A stretch of 64,000 nt of DNA from Centropus unirufus (taxonomy: Eukaryota > Chordata > Aves > Cuculiformes > Centropidae): assembly GCA_013397695.1 (NCBI GenBank), contig VYZI01000207.1:459100-523099 (forward strand), written 5' to 3'. How positions within the stretch are numbered: the stretch's first letter is position 1; each line of letters opens with the position of its first letter. The position numbers were made by a program, and so were the translations under genes. The notes under the pieces were generated by a model. That model did no database searches. It worked only from the letters and a program-made list of their open reading frames with translations, and was not told the DNA's origin. Positions 60,254 to 64,000 of the stretch are shown one piece after another.

Positions 60254-60898
60254 TTTATTTTGTATTTGTTGCCACTGTATGCCATCCACTGTGCTCAGGC
60301 ACAACATCGGGAGATCTGTTAATGCTTCTCATTTGGTTTCCTCAGGAAACCATGCAGCTTGGCAGGAAACTCTAGGAAGATCTGAGCCACCTTGAACACT
60401 TGAGGGCACAAAATTAATCAACTTGCCATGTCTGCAGCCTGGTCTCTGAGCTCCTGCTGGGGAAGAGAAGAGAAGCCATGCTCCTGCAGACCTGCTTGGC
60501 TCTGAGCTGTGGAAGGAGGTTTCATGCAGCCATCACCAGATGGTGCTGCTGCACTCAGCCTTGCAAGGTCATTGTGTGCAGGGATCTTTTGATTCTTGGA
60601 AGAAATACTGAACTCGGGATGTTTTTCCGCTGCTTGGATATCTGGAGAGTAGGCAGGGGTATGTTCTGACTTCATGTCACTACTCGGTTCTCTTTGAGGT
60701 CAGGACATTTGGGCTTTGGCTGAGAGTTCAAGGGTGTGTTCAGATGCTGTTTGAGATGATCTGTTCCAGACTGGTTCAAATGGATACACAAAATTAATTA
60801 GACTCACATCATATGAGTCCACGGTATTGATTTTTTCCTCCAATGGAAAACTGGATAGCAACGGGTACTTCTGCTCATCAGAAATATTAACGACTATA
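60254..60898 (-). CDS. Candidate last exon or decayed coding region, unrecognised
   Basis: One minus-strand frame from about 60898 to 60418 (160 codons) is interrupted by a single TGA at 60700-60702. The part before it reads VVNISDEQKYPLLSSFPLEE and then an NTVDSYDVSLINFVYPFEPV stretch. The part after it is a proline- and glutamine-rich, hydrophilic tail ending at 60418. AATAAA lies at 60254-60259 on the same strand. An alternative acceptor (CCATTTGAACCAG, exon starting 60770) would be phase-compatible with the donor at 60904 and would end the protein at the TGA. The juxtamembrane-like style recalled cytokine-receptor tails, but the resemblance is too weak to name a family. A pseudogene is equally possible. 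Confidence 0.28.
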
Positions 60899-60904
60899 GC
60901 TCAC

Positions 60905-60984
60905 CTGTTTTTCCATAAGTTCTACAATACTTGCTGGTCATTTTTAAAGACTCAGGTACATCAATCCTACTATCACACCAGGCT
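60905..60984 (-). CDS. Candidate internal exon (80 bp), unrecognised
   Basis: Minus-strand acceptor TTCTATTTAATTTCTGTTCATTAG (AG at 60985-60986) and donor ACAG followed by GTGAGC (GT at 60903-60904) bound 80 bp. The open frame enters in phase 2, leaves in phase 1 and starts AWCDSRIDVPESLKMTSKYC. The donor is a near-perfect consensus. No domain was recognised. It is one of several same-strand segments between 60.4 and 62.5 kb. Confidence 0.32.
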
Positions 60985-61200
60985 CTAATGAACAGAAATT
61001 AAATAGAACCCCAACATAGAGAAAAAATTCTTGAAGTCCCCATTTCCTATTGCTTTTATTACATATAGAGGAAATGGCACTGTCTGAACCTTTAACTATC
61101 AGGTTTTGGTCTTCTCCTGGTTTGCACCAGTAAAAATGTGAGCCAGTCATTACTTCTAATAAGTTCCTCGGGGAGGATTTCAACTCTGCATCCTCAAAAA
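60944..61200 (-). CDS. Candidate exon after a strong acceptor, 3' limit unclear
   Basis: The minus-strand acceptor TTCTCTTTACCTTTTTTTCAG (AG at 61201-61202) is strong. The frame FEDAELKSSPRNLLEVMTGS... stays open for about 84 codons to a TAA at 60944-60946 and overlaps the neighbouring candidate exon in another frame. Donors inside it are weak (GAAGTAATG near 61150). The LLEV...SHFYW part recalled Tudor domains, but this is only an impression. No other support. Confidence 0.22.
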
Positions 61201-61289
61201 CTGAAAAAAAGGTAAAGAGAAAAATCTTGACAATGTTATAGCAGTTTGCAATTTTAATTCATATTTATTGATTAACTATAGTCCCCAAC

Positions 61290-61401
61290 CTCCAAGTCTT
61301 GTGAATATAACTTGACATTCAGACTTCTAAAAAAGAGCTTATCTACACTGTTGGGGGAGCCTACAGAGATTTTAATTTCCACAAAACCAATAGATCCATC
61401 A
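61290..61401 (-). CDS. Candidate internal exon, unrecognised
   Basis: The minus-strand acceptor TTTGCCTCTTTTTTTCCAG (AG at 61402-61403) precedes a frame entered in phase 2, reading DGSIGFVEIKISVGSPNSVD and on to a weak donor GAG followed by GTTGGG at 61288-61289. It would be phase-compatible with the donor at 62340-62341 upstream, but its exit phase does not match the next candidate at 61200. The beta-strand-like pattern is suggestive only. The stop, if unspliced, is at 61272-61274. Confidence 0.22.
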
Positions 61402-62341
61402 CTGGAAAAAAAGAGGCAAACTGGATATGTTGCAGTATATCCAGTTTAGTCTTTATAAATTCCATTTATTCTTTATAAATCTTCTTCATTGCTTTTGTAC
61501 TGAGCTCTTTGAAGGCCTTGAAGCAAAGAAAAATCTATGTTTGATGATTTGGAGTTTAGAGAGTGAAAGCTCCAGCCTTTGTAAGGCCTTCAAGTGCTCA
61601 TGCTGGGTGCTTTAAAGTTCAGGCTGTCTTGAAGCCTTGTCTGCAGGCTCTACAGAGAGCTCTGGTGCAGTCTTCTAAGAACTGCGGGTTGCCAGTGTCA
61701 GTCAGTATGGATTCTGTCCTGGCACATAGGGACTCCAAGGAACTGCTCAGGACTAGAAAGGATTGAGGTGATGAAAGTGCAAAATAGCAAATAATAATGC
61801 TCTTGAGTATGTAAATGAAGGACTTCTTCTATTTTACGGTGTCATGAAAGAAGCACAGTGGTGGATCAGGAAATTAAAGTGGTAGCACTTCTACAGCTGA
61901 TAAAATGAAATGTTTATTTCTGACCAACTTGCTGCTGCAGGATGGACAAATCCAAGAAGATCTGAAGATTAAAACTGAGATATCTGTAGGGAAAAGGAAA
62001 CTTTCCAGAATGATCCTAGCAAGTACTGAAATGCATTTCAGAATGAACATCAACAAAACAAAAAGTTCCTAAATCTTTAAGTCTTTAGATTATTAACACA
62101 ACAGATTATGTTGTGTTTGATCAGCCATACCCTCTATAAAAAGACCTGGAGCTGGTCACTCCTGGAGACAAGATCCCAGACGCTGACAGGGCTAGATTTT
62201 GTGCAGTTTGGCAATTTCTAAGATTAAGTCTGTGTTCCTCCCTAGGATAAACTGACCTACCAAGCCCAAAAAGATCTTAAACACTTCTTTCCTCCAGCTA
62301 ACAGTGACAGATGAAGGAACTTAGAAGCCTTTCAAGGAGAC

Positions 62342-62470
62342 CTGTCAAAAGTCTGATTTAAGTCTACAAGTTTTTCTGGCAGAACTGTTGTTTCCATGTA
62401 AGGAATGATCACATTACTGAACCTGTTCCACCTGCTCTCTCCCAAGGAGGCAATAGGAGCCCTGCTCTGT
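62342..62470 (-). CDS. Candidate internal exon (129 bp), unrecognised
   Basis: The minus-strand acceptor CTCCTTCCAGCCTTCAG (AG at 62471-62472) and donor TTTGACAG followed by GTCTCC (GT at 62340-62341) bound 129 bp. The open frame enters in phase 2, leaves in phase 2 and contains WNRFSNVIIPYMETTVLPEK and then LVDLNQTFD. No family was recognised. It is the most upstream of the candidate minus-strand exons in this cluster. Confidence 0.26.
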
Positions 62471-62519
62471 CTGAAGGCTGGAAGGAGTCTTTGCTTGGCA
62501 CTTCTACAAAATTTGGAGC

Positions 62520-62805
62520 ATGAGGAATGCAGGGATAAGGGGTAATGGCTTTAAGCTAAAAGAGGGGAGATTTAAATTAGATATTAGGAAGAAATCTTTT
62601 AATGTGAGGCACTTTTAGTGGAGGCACTGAAATGGGTTGTCCAGAAAATTTGTAGATGCCTCATCCCTGAAAGTATTCAAGGCCAAGTTGGATAAGGCTA
62701 AGAGCAACCTGATCCAGCCTTAGGTGTCCCTGCCCATGGCAGGGGGGTGAAATTGGATGATCTTTAATATCCCTTCCAACCCAAACCATTCTATGATTCT
62801 ATGAT
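62520..62805 (+). mobile_element. CR1 LINE 3' end, about 285 bp
   Basis: GGGATAAGGGGTAATGGCTT, TAAGCTAAAAGAGGGGAGAT, a TTAGATATTAGGAAGAAATC block, then TGCCTCATCCCTGAAAGTAT, GGCCAAGTTGGATAAGGCTA, AGGTGTCCCTGCCCATGGCA and CCCTTCCAACCCAAACCATT. It ends ATTCTATGATTCTATGAT. It matches the same subfamily layout as 50.2 kb, with more 5' truncation. Confidence 0.95.
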
Positions 62806-62814
62806 CTTGAATGA

Positions 62815-62985
62815 GAAAAAGGTGTGGGGAGGAGGAAAAGGAGGAAAGGGGATGGAAGAACAGAGGCAGTCTGCCAGGGAATGGGTAGAATGTGAAAGAT
62901 GAAGGGTTAAAGGGAGAGGAATAGGCTGGAAAAGTAAAAGAAAAGAAAAAAAAAAAAAGAAGAAACAGACGCAAAAAAAAAGGCT
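62815..62985 (+). repeat. Purine-rich tract ending in oligo-A
   Basis: About 170 bp dominated by G and A, including GGGGAGGAGGAAAAGGAGGA, an A13 run at about 62946-62958 and a second A run at about 62973-62981. It starts about 10 bp after the CR1 tail. The complementary strand gives the spurious F/S/L/P-rich frames seen here. Confidence 0.8.
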
Positions 62986-63660
62986 GTATGTTCTCAGCCA
63001 GCCTTGGCACCATCCAGTGGCAGTGGGTACATTCAAATGGCCATATCTTCTGTCAAGGGGTTTGCAACCTAATTCAGGCAACATTGGCCAAATGGAAAAA
63101 AAACACGAAAGCAGGATGCCATTGTTCCCCTACTCAGTCCACACCATTGCACCGTGAACTTTGGAAAGTAATTAGAAGTATTTAAATCCCGATATTAAGT
63201 GCAATGAAAAACCAAAAGAAATCCACCCCAAAACAAGCCCTGCTCCCTGAGTGCCAAGAATGTTAAACACATGCAATTAATCCCAAATGGCAGGGTTGTA
63301 ACAACAAACTCTTCAATAACAAAAGCAACATGCCTCCCCATTCTCTATACACCTCACACACTCCTCCAGTGCTGGGATGCTGTAAAACAGCTGCTATAAA
63401 GGACAAGGTACGCACTAGCTGATAAGGCAGATAACTCCTCTCCCTATGGAATTGTACCCTCAATTCACGAGCAGGGGGTGGGCAACCAGGGACAGTCTCA
63501 GTCCTTCCCCAGGTGGAGTCATATGGGGTGGGAAAAGGCTGTGGTGGGGTGGCGGGGTGTTTAGAAGACCTCTGGATTTTCAGGGAAGATTTTGCTCGCT
63601 TTCCCACCAGGCACTGGTGCTGTTTTCCCAGCCACACTTCTCACAGCATCCCCACAGTGG
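62986..63660. other. Unannotated stretch, no gene recognised
   Basis: Mixed-composition DNA rising in GC to the right. A 124-codon minus frame (63263-63637) lacks domain or splice support. Confidence 0.4.
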
Positions 63661-63690
63661 GCTCCCCGGCCCACCTGTGCCAACAGTGGG

Positions 63691-64000
63691 GGCATTGCTG
63701 GGATGGGACGGGATGGGGCAAGGATGGGGCAAGGATGGGGTCACCACCAGGATGGAACTGGACAGGATGGAGCAAGCGGGGGCATCACTGGGGTGGAACG
63801 AGATGGGACAGGATGGGATAGGGCAGGGTTGGAGGCACCACCGGGATGGAACTGGATGGGATGGACTAGGGTGGGGGCACCGTCGGGACAGAACTGGATG
63901 GGATGGGGCAGGGGTGGAGGCACCACTGGAATAGAACTGGATGGGATAGAGCAGGATAGGGGCACTGCTGGGATGGAATGGGGCAGAATGAGGGCATCAC
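63691..64000 (+). repeat. G-rich minisatellite, unit about 42 bp, continuing past the right edge
   Basis: Units begin with GGCACCACTGGGATGGAACT-like sequence at about 63691, 63739, 63781, 63834, 63876, 63919, 63961 and 63993. Spacings are mostly 42-43 bp, with 48, 53 and 32 bp variants. Each unit contains a GATGGGATGG-type core. Because 42 is a multiple of three, the repeat keeps frames open on both strands (63446-63934 plus, 63741-63965 minus), so these are repeat translations and not genes. Confidence 0.93.
63700..63718 (+). other. Canonical G-quadruplex motif
   Basis: Four G runs (63700-63702, 63705-63707, 63710-63712, 63715-63718) are separated by two-base loops AT, AC and AT. This meets the G3+N1-7 rule with very short loops, which usually makes stable structures. 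It lies in the first minisatellite unit. Confidence 0.85.

Noticed and set aside
60418..60898. Weak similarity of the translated segment to class II cytokine-receptor tails
   Set aside because: A few aligned residues recalled from memory are not enough, and no fibronectin-type ectodomain or membrane segment was found upstream in the window.
63446..63934. 162-codon plus-strand open frame at the right edge (and its 74-codon minus counterpart)
   Set aside because: Most of it is translation of the 42-bp G-rich minisatellite. The unit is a multiple of three, which keeps frames open. No domain is present.
1..64000. tRNA, rRNA, miRNA genes, CRISPR arrays, endogenous retrovirus coding regions
   Set aside because: No cloverleaf-consistent tRNA, rRNA core, spaced repeat array, or retroviral protease/polymerase motif was seen on either strand. 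Computed searches were not possible.

Overview
The window looks like nuclear DNA from a bird. The main evidence is seven CR1-type LINE 3' ends in both orientations. Four are 'minus' copies opening with the AGAATCATAGAATC-type terminus, and three are 'plus' copies ending in the ATTCTATG octamer repeat that closes avian CR1 elements. GC content is moderate, there are no dense prokaryote-like ORFs, and no CRISPR array, phage or rRNA was seen. No protein-coding gene could be identified by name. Most of the window is intergenic or intronic sequence with sparse, old repeats.

Layout. The extreme left edge (1-202) resembles the 3'-terminal exon of a minus-strand transcript, with a strong acceptor and an AATAAA. 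From 0.2 to 49 kb is repeat-poor, AT-leaning sequence. It holds CR1 pieces (1.4, 21.0, 32.4 kb), a broken mariner transposase relic (15.6-16.0 kb, minus), tRNA-derived SINE-like relics (23.3, 33.5-34.1, 41.2, 49.7 kb), simple repeats, and several motif-dense stretches that read like conserved non-coding elements. One long open frame with an acceptor and poly(A) signals (39.2-39.7 kb, minus) could be a terminal exon. From 50 to 57 kb there are three more CR1 copies and a perfect 34-bp direct repeat (53.8 and 55.8 kb).

From 55.1 to 62.5 kb the minus strand carries a series of exon-like open segments bounded by good splice sites. One adjacent pair (57282-57406 and 56387-56763) is phase-compatible across an intron that contains a CR1. 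I read this as the best candidate for an unannotated or decayed gene, but I do not recognise its product. The last CR1 (62.5-62.8 kb) is followed by a purine-rich tract. The right edge (from about 63.69 kb) is a G-rich minisatellite with a unit of about 42 bp that runs off the window and contains a canonical G-quadruplex motif.

Limits. Repeat and exon calls were made by eye against remembered consensus features. No alignment, expression or conservation data were available. Good-looking acceptors and short open frames are common in non-coding DNA, so exon calls carry low to middling confidence.
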